Source: DATLFP01 sp035540955 (GTDB lineage: Bacteria; Actinomycetota; Acidimicrobiia; Acidimicrobiales; CADCSY01). Taken from it: 19,455 nucleotides of DNA. The stretch is from assembly GCA_035540955.1 (NCBI GenBank), contig DATLFP010000148.1, positions 1-19,455 of the forward strand, read 5' to 3'. The notes below the pieces were generated by a model, which saw only the letters and a list, made by a program, of their open reading frames with translations, ran no database searches and was not told where the DNA came from. The translations under genes were made by a program, and so were the position numbers. Positions 6,393-13,265 of the stretch are shown piece after piece. Position 1 is the stretch's first letter; each line of letters begins with the position of its first letter.

Positions 6393-6400
6393 CCCGCGCC

Positions 6401-7486
6401 ATGGCTCACGAGGTGCGGGGAGTGGTGGCGCGCGGCAAGGGCACGCCGGTGTCGGTCGAGACGATCGTCGTCCTCGACCCCGGCCCCGGGGAGGCGCTCG
6501 TGCGGGTGCAGGCGTGCGGGGTGTGCCACACCGACCTTCACTACCGGGAGGGCGGCATCAACGACGAGTTCCCGTTCCTGCTCGGGCACGAGGCGGCCGG
6601 CGTGGTCGAGGCGGTGGGTGACGACGTGCGCGGCATCGCACCGGGCGACTTCGTGATCCTCAACTGGCGGGCCGTGTGCGGGACGTGCCGGTCGTGCCTA
6701 CGGGGCCGTCCGCAGTACTGCTTCTCCACGTTCAACGCCGCGCAGAAGATGACCCTGGCGGACGGCACGTCGCTCTCGCCCGCTCTCGGCATCGGCGCGT
6801 TCGCCGAGAAGACGCTCGTGGCCGCGGGCCAGTGCACGCCGGTGAGCGACCAGGTCGAGCCGGCCGTCGCCGGCCTGCTCGGTTGCGGCGTGATGGCCGG
6901 GCTCGGCGCGGCCATGCTCACCGGCAACGTCGGCCGGGGCGACACCGTCGCCGTGTTCGGCTGCGGTGGCGTGGGCGACGCCGCCATCGCCGGCGCCCGT
7001 CTCGCCGGCGCTCGCACGATCATCGGCATCGACCTCGACGCCACCAAGCTCGAGTGGGCCACCGGCTTCGGCGCCACCCACACCGTGGATGCCTCGAAGG
7101 AGGATCCCGTCGAGGCCATCCGGGCGCTCACCGACGGCAACGGCGCCGACGTGTGCATCGAAGCCGTCGGCCACCCGAAGGTGTTCGAGCAGGCGTTCTT
7201 CGCCCGCGACCTCGCCGGCACCCTCGTGCAGGTGGGTGTGCCCACGCCCGACATGACCGTCGAGCTCCCGTTCATCGAGCTGTTCGGCCGGGGCGGCGCC
7301 ATCAAGCCGTCGTGGTACGGCGACTGCCTGCCGTCGCGCGACTTCCCCATGCTCGTCGACCTCCACCTCCAGGGTCGGCTCGACCTCGGGAGGTTCGTCT
7401 CCGAGACCATCCCCCTCGACGGCGTCGAGGACGCGTTCCACAAGATGGAGCGGGGCGAGGTGCTCCGCAGCGTCGTGGTCCTCTAG
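6401..7486 (+). CDS. mscR: S-(hydroxymethyl)mycothiol dehydrogenase (zinc-dependent alcohol dehydrogenase family)
   Basis: This enzyme oxidises the adduct of formaldehyde and mycothiol with NAD, and the family also has S-nitrosomycothiol reductase activity, so it serves formaldehyde and nitric oxide detoxification in Actinobacteria. The 361-residue sequence follows mycobacterial AdhE2/MscR closely from start to end as I remember it. It has catalytic zinc Cys42 in ACGVCHTD and His63-Glu64 in LLGHEAAG, structural zinc Cys93, Cys96, Cys99 and Cys107, the family signature FVILNWRAVCGTC, and the nucleotide motif GCGGVGDAAIAGA, and it ends in a family-like FHKMERGEVLRSVVVL. In many relatives a metallo-hydrolase follows; here a MazG-like gene begins six bases after the stop. 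Translation starts at ATG 6401, and a longer frame from 5825 is antisense to the neighbour. Confidence 0.95.
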   Translation: MAHEVRGVVARGKGTPVSVETIVVLDPGPGEALVRVQACGVCHTDLHYREGGINDEFPFLLGHEAAGVVEAVGDDVRGIAPGDFVILNWRAVCGTCRSCLRGRPQYCFSTFNAAQKMTLADGTSLSPALGIGAFAEKTLVAAGQCTPVSDQVEPAVAGLLGCGVMAGLGAAMLTGNVGRGDTVAVFGCGGVGDAAIAGARLAGARTIIGIDLDATKLEWATGFGATHTVDASKEDPVEAIRALTDGNGADVCIEAVGHPKVFEQAFFARDLAGTLVQVGVPTPDMTVELPFIELFGRGGAIKPSWYGDCLPSRDFPMLVDLHLQGRLDLGRFVSETIPLDGVEDAFHKMERGEVLRSVVVL

Positions 7487-7491
7487 CGACC

Positions 7492-7773
7492 GTGGATCTC
7501 GCCGACTTCCAGGACGTGATCGCCCGCACCTACGGCGAGCGGGACGCCGAGCGCGGGCTGCCGGCGGCGGTGGCCTGGCTGGCCGAGGAGGTGGGCGAGC
7601 TGGCCCAGGCCGTGCGCAAGGGCGACGACGCGCAGCGCCTCCACGAGCTCGCTGACGTGCTCGCGTGGCTCACGTCGATCGCGGTGCAGCTCGGCCTGTC
7701 GCTCGACGAGGCCGCCGACCGCTATGCCGGCGGGTGCCCTCGCTGCCGGTCGATCCCGTGCCAGTGCCGGTGA
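7492..7773 (+). CDS. MazG-like nucleotide pyrophosphohydrolase with C-terminal cysteine knuckle
   Basis: All-alpha NTP pyrophosphatases of the MazG/MazG-like group hydrolyse nucleoside triphosphates and clean the nucleotide pool. The 93-residue protein has the metal-binding EEVGE motif (Glu32, Glu33, Glu36) and the second ELADV motif (Glu52, Asp55), with the spacing expected of a single-domain member. It ends in GCPRCRSIPCQCR, with Cys82, Cys85, Cys90 and Cys92, which looks like a small zinc site. GTG at 7492 is the first usable start and lies six bases after the mscR stop, so the two are probably co-transcribed. I see no ribosome-binding site, so coupling is likely. The true substrate is unknown. 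Confidence 0.85.
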   Translation: MDLADFQDVIARTYGERDAERGLPAAVAWLAEEVGELAQAVRKGDDAQRLHELADVLAWLTSIAVQLGLSLDEAADRYAGGCPRCRSIPCQCR

Positions 7774-7855
7774 CGGCCCGACCTTGACGAACCTGCAACA
7801 CATCGGTCATCGGTCCGTTCTGGTTCACACCGCCCGATCGGGACACGCTGGTCGC

Positions 7856-8020
7856 ATGCGGTTGCGGAGGGGCAGCAGGAACACGTCCGACGTGCGGGTG
7901 AGCGACGCGGCGCGCCTCGCTGCCTGGGATGGCCAGTGGGGGACCGAGGGTCCCCGCGCCGTCATCCGGGCCGAGCGAGCGGGCGACGTCGCCGCCGCCG
8001 AGGTCCCGAAGGTCGCCTGA
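7856..8020 (+). CDS. Possible small protein, 54 residues, unknown
   Basis: In the 265-bp gap between the MazG-like gene and asd, an ATG-started frame runs 55 codons with strongly GC-biased third positions (about nine in ten), as expected of a coding frame in this DNA. The product begins MRLRRGSRNTSDVRVSDAAR and contains a Trp-rich middle (AAWDGQWG). It has no membrane segment and I recognise no family. There is no good Shine-Dalgarno. The rest of the gap shows no other feature except a TTGACG hexamer near 7793 without a convincing partner. Confidence 0.35.
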   Translation: MRLRRGSRNTSDVRVSDAARLAAWDGQWGTEGPRAVIRAERAGDVAAAEVPKVA

Positions 8021-8038
8021 ACCGGCGCGACGCCCGGC

Positions 8039-9055
8039 TCAGCCGAGCAGCTCGACGATCTGCACGGCGTTGAGGGCGGCGCCCTTGCGCAGGTTGTCGC
8101 CCGAGAGGAACAGCGCGAGCCCACGACCGCCCTCGACGGTGCGGTCGACTCGGATGCGGCCGACATAGGTGTCGTCGCGGCCGGCGGCCTCGAGGGGGTT
8201 GGGCACCTCGCTCACCACGACACCCGGGGCCGATCCGAGCAGCTCGATGGCGCGCTCGGGCGACAGCGGGCGCTCGAAGGTGAGGTTGCACGAGATGGAG
8301 TGGCCGGTGAACACCGGCACGCGCACGCAGGTGCCCGACACCTTGAGGTCGGGGATGTGGAGGATCTTCCGCGACTCGTTGGCGAGCTTGATCTCCTCCT
8401 CGGTGTAGTCGTCCTCACCGAGCACGTAGTTCAGCGGCACCACGTTGTTGGCGATCGGCACCGTCCACTTGCGAGGGTCGGGGAAGGGCGCCTTCCGACC
8501 GTCGTAGGCGAGGTTGGCCGCCTCGCTCACGATCTTCTGCTGCTGCTCGTCGAGCACCTCGATGCCCTCGAGCCCGGCGCCGGAGACCGCCTGGTAGGTC
8601 GACGCGATGAGCACCTGCAGGTTCGCCTCGTCGTGCAGGGGCTTGAGGACCGGCATCGCCGCCATGGTCGTGCAGTTCGGGTTGGCGATGATCCCCTTCG
8701 GGCGGTCGGCGATGTCCTCGGGGTTGACCTCGCTCACGACGAGCGGGACGTCGGGATCCATGCGCCACGCCGAGGAGTTGTCGACCACGACCGCACCGGC
8801 CTCGACGAACCGCGGGGCGTGGGCTCGGCTGGCGGTGGCCCCGGCGGAGAAGAGGGCGATGTCGATGCCAGCGAGGTCGGCGGACTCGACGTCCTCCACG
8901 GTGATCTCGCTTCCCCGCCACGGCAGGCGCTTGCCGGCGGACCGGGATGACGCCAGGAGCCGCAGCTGCTCGACGGGGAAGGCGCGCTCCTCGAGGATGG
9001 TGCGCATCACGCCACCGACGAGGCCGGTAGCGCCGACGATGGCGACGTTGGGCAT
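8039..9055 (-). CDS. asd: Aspartate-semialdehyde dehydrogenase
   Basis: This enzyme reduces aspartyl phosphate to aspartate semialdehyde with NADPH, the branch-point substrate for lysine/diaminopimelate, threonine and methionine. The 338-residue protein has the nucleotide motif GATGLVGG at 8-15, the nucleophile Cys128 in NPNCTT, the RVPVFTGHS segment with catalytic His252, and the usual family length. The ATG at 9055 lies 80 bp after the lysC stop on the same strand. A minus-strand TAGCCT six bases before the ATG suggests its own leaderless promoter in addition to read-through from lysC. The segment SCNLTFERPLSP after the His is typical. Convergent with the small ORF at 7856. Confidence 0.96.
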   Translation of the reverse strand: MPNVAIVGATGLVGGVMRTILEERAFPVEQLRLLASSRSAGKRLPWRGSEITVEDVESADLAGIDIALFSAGATASRAHAPRFVEAGAVVVDNSSAWRMDPDVPLVVSEVNPEDIADRPKGIIANPNCTTMAAMPVLKPLHDEANLQVLIASTYQAVSGAGLEGIEVLDEQQQKIVSEAANLAYDGRKAPFPDPRKWTVPIANNVVPLNYVLGEDDYTEEEIKLANESRKILHIPDLKVSGTCVRVPVFTGHSISCNLTFERPLSPERAIELLGSAPGVVVSEVPNPLEAAGRDDTYVGRIRVDRTVEGGRGLALFLSGDNLRKGAALNAVQIVELLG

Positions 9056-9061
9056 CCCGAA

Positions 9062-9067
9062 AGGCTA
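9062..9067 (-). promoter_or_regulatory. Possible -10 box (TAGCCT) for asd, leaderless type
   Basis: Read on the minus strand, TAGCCT ends six bases before the asd ATG, with no ribosome-binding site. It lies in the 80-bp gap after lysC, so asd may be transcribed on its own as well as from lysC. Confidence 0.4.
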
Positions 9068-9135
9068 CCGACGACCGCGGGCTCCACCTGATCCGTTTGC
9101 CGGTCGGCCGCCGGGCCGGCCACCGTGAACGCCGC

Positions 9136-10362
9136 TCAGGTCGCTCCGAGGTCGAACGCCGCGTGCAGGCACTGGACGGCCTGCTCGACCTGCTCGGCTC
9201 GCACGACGCAGGTGATGCGGATCGGCGAGGTGGAGATCATCTCGATGTTGATCCCGTTGTCGGCGAGCGTCTGGAACATCGTCGCGCTCACCCCGGGATG
9301 CGACTTCATGCCGGCACCGACGAGCGACACCTTGCCGATGCCGTCGTCGGCCACGATCTCGGCGGCACCGAACTCGTCGGCGTGCGACCGGCACGCGTCG
9401 AGCGCGGTGTCGAGGTCGGTCTTCGGGACGGTGAAGGAGATGTCGGTGGTGCCGTCGTGGGAGACGTTCTGCACGATCATGTCGAGGTTGACGCTGCCGT
9501 CGGCGAGGGTGCGGAAGAGCCGGGCGGCGATGCCAGGCCGGTCGGGCACGCGGGCCACCGTGATCTTGGCCTCGGACAGGTCGTGGGTGACCGCCGAGAT
9601 GATCGGCTGCTCCATCGTCTCCTCCATCTCCTCCTCAGGGACCACCCACGTGCCCGGCTCCCAGCTGAAGCTCGAGCGGACGTGGATGCGGATGCCGTGG
9701 TTGCGAGCGAACTCGACGGCGCGGAACATGAGCACGCCGCTGCCGGTGGCGGCGATCTCGAGCATCTCCTCGGTGCTGACGACGGCCAGCTTGCGGGCAT
9801 CGGGCACGACCCGCGGGTCGGCGGTGAACACCCCCGGGACGTCGCTGTACTTCTCGAAGGAGTCACCCCCGAGGGAGTAGGCGAGCGCCACCGCCGTGTT
9901 GTCGGATCCGCCCCGCCCGAACGTCGTGATCTCCCGGTCGGTCGACACGCCCTGGAAGCCGGCGACCACCGCCACCTTGCCGGCGGCCAGGCACTCGCGC
10001 ACGCGGTCGGGCCGGACCTCCACGATCTTCGCCCGGGTGTGGGCCGTGTCGGTGATGATGCCGGCCTGGCTGCCGGTGAAGCTCTCGGCCTCGACCCCCA
10101 GGTCGGCCAGCGCCATGCAGAGCAGCGCCGTCGTCTTCCGCTCGCCGACGGTGAGCAGCATGTCGAGCTCTCGCGTGGGCTGGACGGTCGAGACCTCCTC
10201 GGCGAGCCGGATCAGCTCGTCGGTCTCCTTGCCCATGGCGCTGACCACGACGATGACGTCGTCGCCCCGCCGGCGGGTGCGGGCCACGTGATCGGCGACG
10301 CTGCGGATCCGCTCGGGATCGGCGACCGAGGTACCACCGAACTTCTGGACGACGAGGGCCAT
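9136..10362 (-). CDS. lysC: Aspartate kinase (aspartokinase)
   Basis: LysC phosphorylates aspartate, the first and usually feedback-controlled step of the lysine/threonine/methionine pathway. The 408-residue protein starts MALVVQKFGGTSV (K-F-G-G-T-S at 7-12), carries the kinase segment TTFGRGGSDNTAVALA and a FTADPR motif, and has two C-terminal ACT domains from about residue 250, including ITVARVPDRPGIAARLF and KVSLVGAGMKSHPGV. The ATG at 10362 is the family start; the much longer frame reaching 10812 runs across bldD and is not real. At codon 250 an internal ATG (9615) has a strong GGAGG five bases before it, so a separate ACT-only beta subunit of 159 residues may also be made, as in Corynebacterium glutamicum. 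A TACCGT box lies ten bases before the main start. asd follows. Confidence 0.96.
   Translation of the reverse strand: MALVVQKFGGTSVADPERIRSVADHVARTRRRGDDVIVVVSAMGKETDELIRLAEEVSTVQPTRELDMLLTVGERKTTALLCMALADLGVEAESFTGSQAGIITDTAHTRAKIVEVRPDRVRECLAAGKVAVVAGFQGVSTDREITTFGRGGSDNTAVALAYSLGGDSFEKYSDVPGVFTADPRVVPDARKLAVVSTEEMLEIAATGSGVLMFRAVEFARNHGIRIHVRSSFSWEPGTWVVPEEEMEETMEQPIISAVTHDLSEAKITVARVPDRPGIAARLFRTLADGSVNLDMIVQNVSHDGTTDISFTVPKTDLDTALDACRSHADEFGAAEIVADDGIGKVSLVGAGMKSHPGVSATMFQTLADNGINIEMISTSPIRITCVVRAEQVEQAVQCLHAAFDLGAT
9621..9625 (-). promoter_or_regulatory. Internal ribosome-binding site for a lysC beta subunit
   Basis: GGAGG on the minus strand is followed by AGACG and the in-frame ATG of codon 250 (9615). 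A second in-frame ATG (9627, codon 246) directly follows GAGGAGGAG. Initiation here would give the two ACT domains alone, 159 residues. The acidic residues EEEMEE also code for such purine-rich sequence, so chance is possible. Confidence 0.5.
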
Positions 10363-10372
10363 GGCGGGAGCG

Positions 10373-10378
10373 ACGGTA
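10373..10378 (-). promoter_or_regulatory. Possible -10 box (TACCGT) for lysC, leaderless type
   Basis: Read on the minus strand, TACCGT lies ten bases before the lysC ATG with no Shine-Dalgarno in between. It lies in the 38-bp gap after the bldD stop. Confidence 0.4.
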
Positions 10379-10400
10379 GCGGTCGCCTCCCCGAGTCGAG

Positions 10401-10940
10401 CTACAGCGCCGCGACCTCGGTGGTCAGGTCGATGGTGGTGCCGGGCGCCACGAGGACGTCCCACTGCTGGAGCTGGTCGAGGAGCGCGTGCTCCTCGAGG
10501 TGGAGCATCGACGCCAGCGCCCGCACGTCGTCCTTGCGGATCGACAGGATCCGGCCGTTCCAGTCGCCGCGCTCGAGGACGATCGAGCGGGCGTAGCGGA
10601 CGAGGGGGGCCGCCTCCTCGAGCGCTTCGAGCTTGGCGAGATCGAGGACGACCTTGCCGCCGGCGACCCGGCCGCTCGCCTCGTCCCGGAGGTCGATCTC
10701 GCCGAGCAGCGTCGCCATGGGGACCGAGTAGAACTCGGCCAGCTCGCGCAGCCGGGGCAGCGACAGGTTGCGGAAGCCCCGCTCGTAGGCACCGATGGCC
10801 GACGCGCTCCACCGGCCGCCCGACTGGCGCTCGACGTCGTCGAGGGAGAGCCGGCGCTGGCGGCGCACGGCCCGGAGGCGCTGGCCCACCTCACGGGAGA
10901 ACGGCAGGGTCTCGTCGGTTGCTTCGCGTTCCTGAGGCAT
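10401..10940 (-). CDS. bldD: BldD-like XRE-family transcriptional regulator, cyclic di-GMP-binding type
   Basis: In Streptomyces BldD is the master repressor of sporulation genes; it dimerises on DNA through a tetramer of cyclic di-GMP. The 179-residue protein has an N-terminal helix-turn-helix (about 16-80: REVGQRLRAVRRQRRLSLDD, WSASAIGAYERG, LRELAEFYSVP) and a C-terminal domain (about 96-163) with KVVLDLAKLEALEE and GDWNGRILSIRKDD. The latter keeps the cyclic di-GMP signature RGD-X8-RxxD exactly (Arg124-Asp126, Arg135-Asp138). The ATG at 10940 has AGGAG five bases upstream, and a longer frame to 11024 is not needed. It is transcribed alone, divergent from the FKBP gene and upstream of lysC. 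Direct targets cannot be told from the window. Confidence 0.9.
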   Translation of the reverse strand: MPQEREATDETLPFSREVGQRLRAVRRQRRLSLDDVERQSGGRWSASAIGAYERGFRNLSLPRLRELAEFYSVPMATLLGEIDLRDEASGRVAGGKVVLDLAKLEALEEAAPLVRYARSIVLERGDWNGRILSIRKDDVRALASMLHLEEHALLDQLQQWDVLVAPGTTIDLTTEVAAL

Positions 10941-11040
10941 CGCTGCTCCTGCCCGGGGGGTGCACGGTCGTGACAGGGTTCGACACGGGACCTGCCGATC
11001 CCTCCGTAGCGTGACGACAGGCACCCGGATCGTCCCCGGT

Positions 11041-11046
11041 TAGGGT
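11041..11046 (+). promoter_or_regulatory. Possible -10 box (TAGGGT) for the FKBP gene
   Basis: TAGGGT ends nine bases before the ATG at 11056. There is no other ribosome-binding candidate apart from the AGGG inside it. It lies in the 115-bp gap shared with the divergent bldD gene. Confidence 0.4.
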
Positions 11047-11055
11047 CTGCGCCCG

Positions 11056-11727
11056 ATGAGTGACGGCCCGCCGACCCGCAACCCCAAGCGCCAGCGCCAG
11101 AAGGAAGGCGCCCAGGCCCGCCGCGCCGCCCAGGTCGCCGCCCTCCGGCGCCAGCAGCGGAAGCGGCGATTCGTCCGCATCGGCGTCATCGCCGTCGTCG
11201 CTCTCGGCTTCGTGCTGCTGATCGGCGGGCTCGGCGGCGACGACGGGGACGACACCGCGTCCGAGGCGACCACCACCACCGAGGCCGCCGAGACCACGAC
11301 GACGACGGTCACCCCGATCCCGGCGACGCCGCTCGAGTGCGGGCCACCCACGGGAGAGAACACCGACCTCGCGACGAAGCCGACGGTGTCGGTGCCGGAC
11401 GAGCCGGCAACCGAGCTGTCCTGCGTCGACCTCGTCGTCGGCGACGGCGACGAGGTGCTGAACCTCACCGACACCGTCGAGGTGCAGTACGTCGGGGTCA
11501 GCCAGTCCGACGGCGAGGAGTTCGACTCGTCCTGGGACCGCGGCCAGACCGCGACGTTCTCGCTGCAGGGCGTCATCAGCGGCTGGACCGAAGGCATCCC
11601 CGGCATGAAGGTCGGCGGTCGCCGCGTCCTCGTCATCCCCGCCGACATGGCCTATGGCGACGAGGGTGACCCGTCGGGCACGCTCGTGTTCATCGTCGAC
11701 CTGCTCGCCGTCAACCCCGACTCGTGA
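11056..11727 (+). CDS. Membrane-anchored FKBP-type peptidyl-prolyl isomerase
   Basis: FKBP enzymes catalyse cis-trans isomerisation of prolyl bonds. The 223-residue protein has a basic cytoplasmic head (1-41, with RRQQRKRRFVR), one membrane helix (about 40-60), an acidic patch GDDGDD, a Thr-rich linker (about 68-86) and an FKBP domain outside the membrane (about 122-220). The FKBP core shows VEVQYVGVSQSDGEEFDSSW, the strand TATFSLQGVISGWTEGIPGM, and RRVLVIPADMAYGDEG with a closing VFIVDLLAV. Two cysteines (95 and 123) may pair. Its stop overlaps the GTG of the next gene (GTGA), so the two isomerases should be made together. I infer that it folds secreted or envelope proteins. Confidence 0.9.
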   Translation: MSDGPPTRNPKRQRQKEGAQARRAAQVAALRRQQRKRRFVRIGVIAVVALGFVLLIGGLGGDDGDDTASEATTTTEAAETTTTTVTPIPATPLECGPPTGENTDLATKPTVSVPDEPATELSCVDLVVGDGDEVLNLTDTVEVQYVGVSQSDGEEFDSSWDRGQTATFSLQGVISGWTEGIPGMKVGGRRVLVIPADMAYGDEGDPSGTLVFIVDLLAVNPDS

Positions 11728-12578
11728 GCCGGTCCGACCGGCGGCACGGTCGGGACGCTGCGCACCGTCGCGCCCACCAGGCCGCCGCGCGCGAGGCGGC
11801 CCGCCGCCGCCAGCGGCGCATCCAGCGGATCGTCGTGGGGATCGTCGCCATCGTCGTGGTTGGCGCCGTGCTCCTCACCGCCATCCCCGGCGACGGCGGC
11901 GACGACGTCGCCACCACCCCCGGCGAGACGACCTCGACGACGTCGACCACGACCGCACCGGTCGACGAGGCGGCGGTCACGCCCATCGCCGACGAGCCGG
12001 TCGACCCCGAGGCGTCCTTCGACTACGGCGCCGGCGAGTGCGCGCCCGACCGCAAGCCCGACGAGCGTCCTGCGAGCTTCGACGAGCCCTTCGCCAGCTG
12101 CCTCACGGAGGGGGCGAGGTACAAGGCGGTCGTCGGCACCAGCGAGGGCTCCTTCACGATCGACCTCCTCCCGCGGCGCGCGCCGGGCACCGTCAACAAC
12201 TTCGTCCAGCTCGCGAGGTGGGGCTGGTTCGACGGCGACGACTTCCACCGCGTCGAACCCGGCTTCGTGATCCAAGGCGGCGACCCGGTGGGCGACCCTC
12301 CTGGCACCGGCGGGCCCGGCTACGCGATCGCCGACGAGCTGCCCGGCGACGACTTCACCTACGGGCCGGGAACGGTGGCGATGGCGAACTCCGGGCCGGA
12401 CACGAACGGGAGCCAGTGGTTCGTCTGCGTCGGGTGCACCGGCCTGCCGCCGAGCTACTCGGTGTTCGGCTGGGTGAGCTCGGGCATGGACGTCGTCCGG
12501 GCCATCAACGCCCGCGCCGGCGGCGAGGTGGCCATCGTCGCCATCGAGGTCCTCGAGAACCCACTGGCCGTCGAGTAG
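11724..12578 (+). CDS. Membrane-anchored cyclophilin-type peptidyl-prolyl isomerase
   Basis: Cyclophilins have the same activity as FKBPs but an unrelated fold. The 284-residue product repeats the layout of the gene before it: an Arg/Ala-rich cytoplasmic head (1-35), one membrane helix (about 36-54), an acidic GDGGDD, a Thr-rich linker (about 64-79), then a cyclophilin domain from about 130. Core motifs are FTIDLLPRRAPGTVNNFVQLA, DDFHRVEPGFVIQGGDP with catalytic Arg176 and Gln184, TVAMANSGPDTNGSQWFV with Gln231 and Phe233, and YSVFGWVSSGMDVV. Cysteines at 106 and 126 precede the domain. The GTG at 11724 is used because it overlaps the FKBP stop. It ends three bases from the convergent S51 gene. 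Confidence 0.92.
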   Translation: MSRSDRRHGRDAAHRRAHQAAAREAARRRQRRIQRIVVGIVAIVVVGAVLLTAIPGDGGDDVATTPGETTSTTSTTTAPVDEAAVTPIADEPVDPEASFDYGAGECAPDRKPDERPASFDEPFASCLTEGARYKAVVGTSEGSFTIDLLPRRAPGTVNNFVQLARWGWFDGDDFHRVEPGFVIQGGDPVGDPPGTGGPGYAIADELPGDDFTYGPGTVAMANSGPDTNGSQWFVCVGCTGLPPSYSVFGWVSSGMDVVRAINARAGGEVAIVAIEVLENPLAVE

Positions 12579-12581
12579 CGC

Positions 12582-13265
12582 TCAGGCGAGCGGCGGTCCG
12601 GGCTCTGGAAGGGCGTCGAAGCCCCGCTGCTCGCCGCCCACCCACACGGTCACCTCGCCGGCGCCGACCGACTGCCAGGTACCCGTCGGGTCCCGCACCA
12701 GCGCCGTCCGCTCGGGGATGGCGGCGAGCACGAGGCCGGCGTCGGCGAGCTCGAACGTGCGCTTGTGGTGGGCCGCCACGTCGGCTTCCGCGTGCGCCAG
12801 CACCGCCAGGTTCCCGACGAGCCCGAGGCCGACGGTGAAGGCGCCGCCGCGCGGGTCGATCATCGGGTCGCACAGGACCATCGCGCCGGCCGAGGAGCCG
12901 GCCACCACCGCACCGCCGGCGAACGCCTCGACGAGCGCCTCCCACAGCGGCGTCTCCTTGAGCACGGACCGCAGATGCAGGGGGGAGCCGCCGGCGAGGT
13001 ACAGGAAACGGGCCGACCGGACCGCCTCGACGTGGGCGGGGTCGAGGGCGTCACCCCGCTGGAGCACCCGCAGCCCGTTGACGGCGGCACCGAGCGCGCC
13101 GAACCACTCGGTGGCGTGCTCGACGGCGGCGTCGGGCTGCTCGAAGGCGGCGGCGGTGGGCAGCACGACCACCTCGGTGCCGCCGCTGAGCCGGAGGAGG
13201 TCGGCGTCGAAGTCGCATCCCGCCGTCCACTCGCTGCCGCCGACCAACGCCAAGGTGCCGCTCAT
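12582..13265 (-). CDS. Peptidase S51-like / class I glutamine amidotransferase-fold protein
   Basis: The S51 family includes dipeptidase E and cyanophycinase, serine peptidases on a glutamine amidotransferase-like fold. The 227-residue protein starts MSGTLALVGGSEW, has the oxyanion-region LYLAGGSPLHL (88-98) and the nucleophile elbow AGSSAGAMVL with Ser125, then a DPMIDPRGGAFTVGLGLV segment typical of the family. Its size agrees with single-domain members. Its ATG overlaps the stop of the upstream methyltransferase-like gene (ATGA at 13262-13265), which means translational coupling. The substrate is not clear: cyanophycin or Asp-X dipeptides are only family-based guesses, and no cyanophycin synthetase is in the window. 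Confidence 0.82.
   Translation of the reverse strand: MSGTLALVGGSEWTAGCDFDADLLRLSGGTEVVVLPTAAAFEQPDAAVEHATEWFGALGAAVNGLRVLQRGDALDPAHVEAVRSARFLYLAGGSPLHLRSVLKETPLWEALVEAFAGGAVVAGSSAGAMVLCDPMIDPRGGAFTVGLGLVGNLAVLAHAEADVAAHHKRTFELADAGLVLAAIPERTALVRDPTGTWQSVGAGEVTVWVGGEQRGFDALPEPGPPLA

Noticed and set aside
5825..6400. Upstream extension of the mscR frame
   Set aside because: It is antisense to the DinB-like gene; the family start is at 6401.
9099..9120. GC-rich hairpin (GCCGG...CCGGC) between lysC and asd
   Set aside because: It has only five to seven pairs with a wobble and no T-run; such stems are common by chance in this DNA.
9097..10596. 499-residue plus-strand ORF
   Set aside because: It is antisense to lysC and bldD, with no recognisable motif.
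10363..10812. N-terminal extension of lysC by 150 residues (minus strand)
   Set aside because: It runs through bldD in another frame and has Arg/Pro/Ala-rich shadow composition; the family start MALVVQKFGGTSV is at 10362.
10941..11055. BldD autoregulatory box in the bldD-FKBP gap
   Set aside because: A left half-site like TnACnCT occurs on the minus strand, but the right half does not match; too weak to call.
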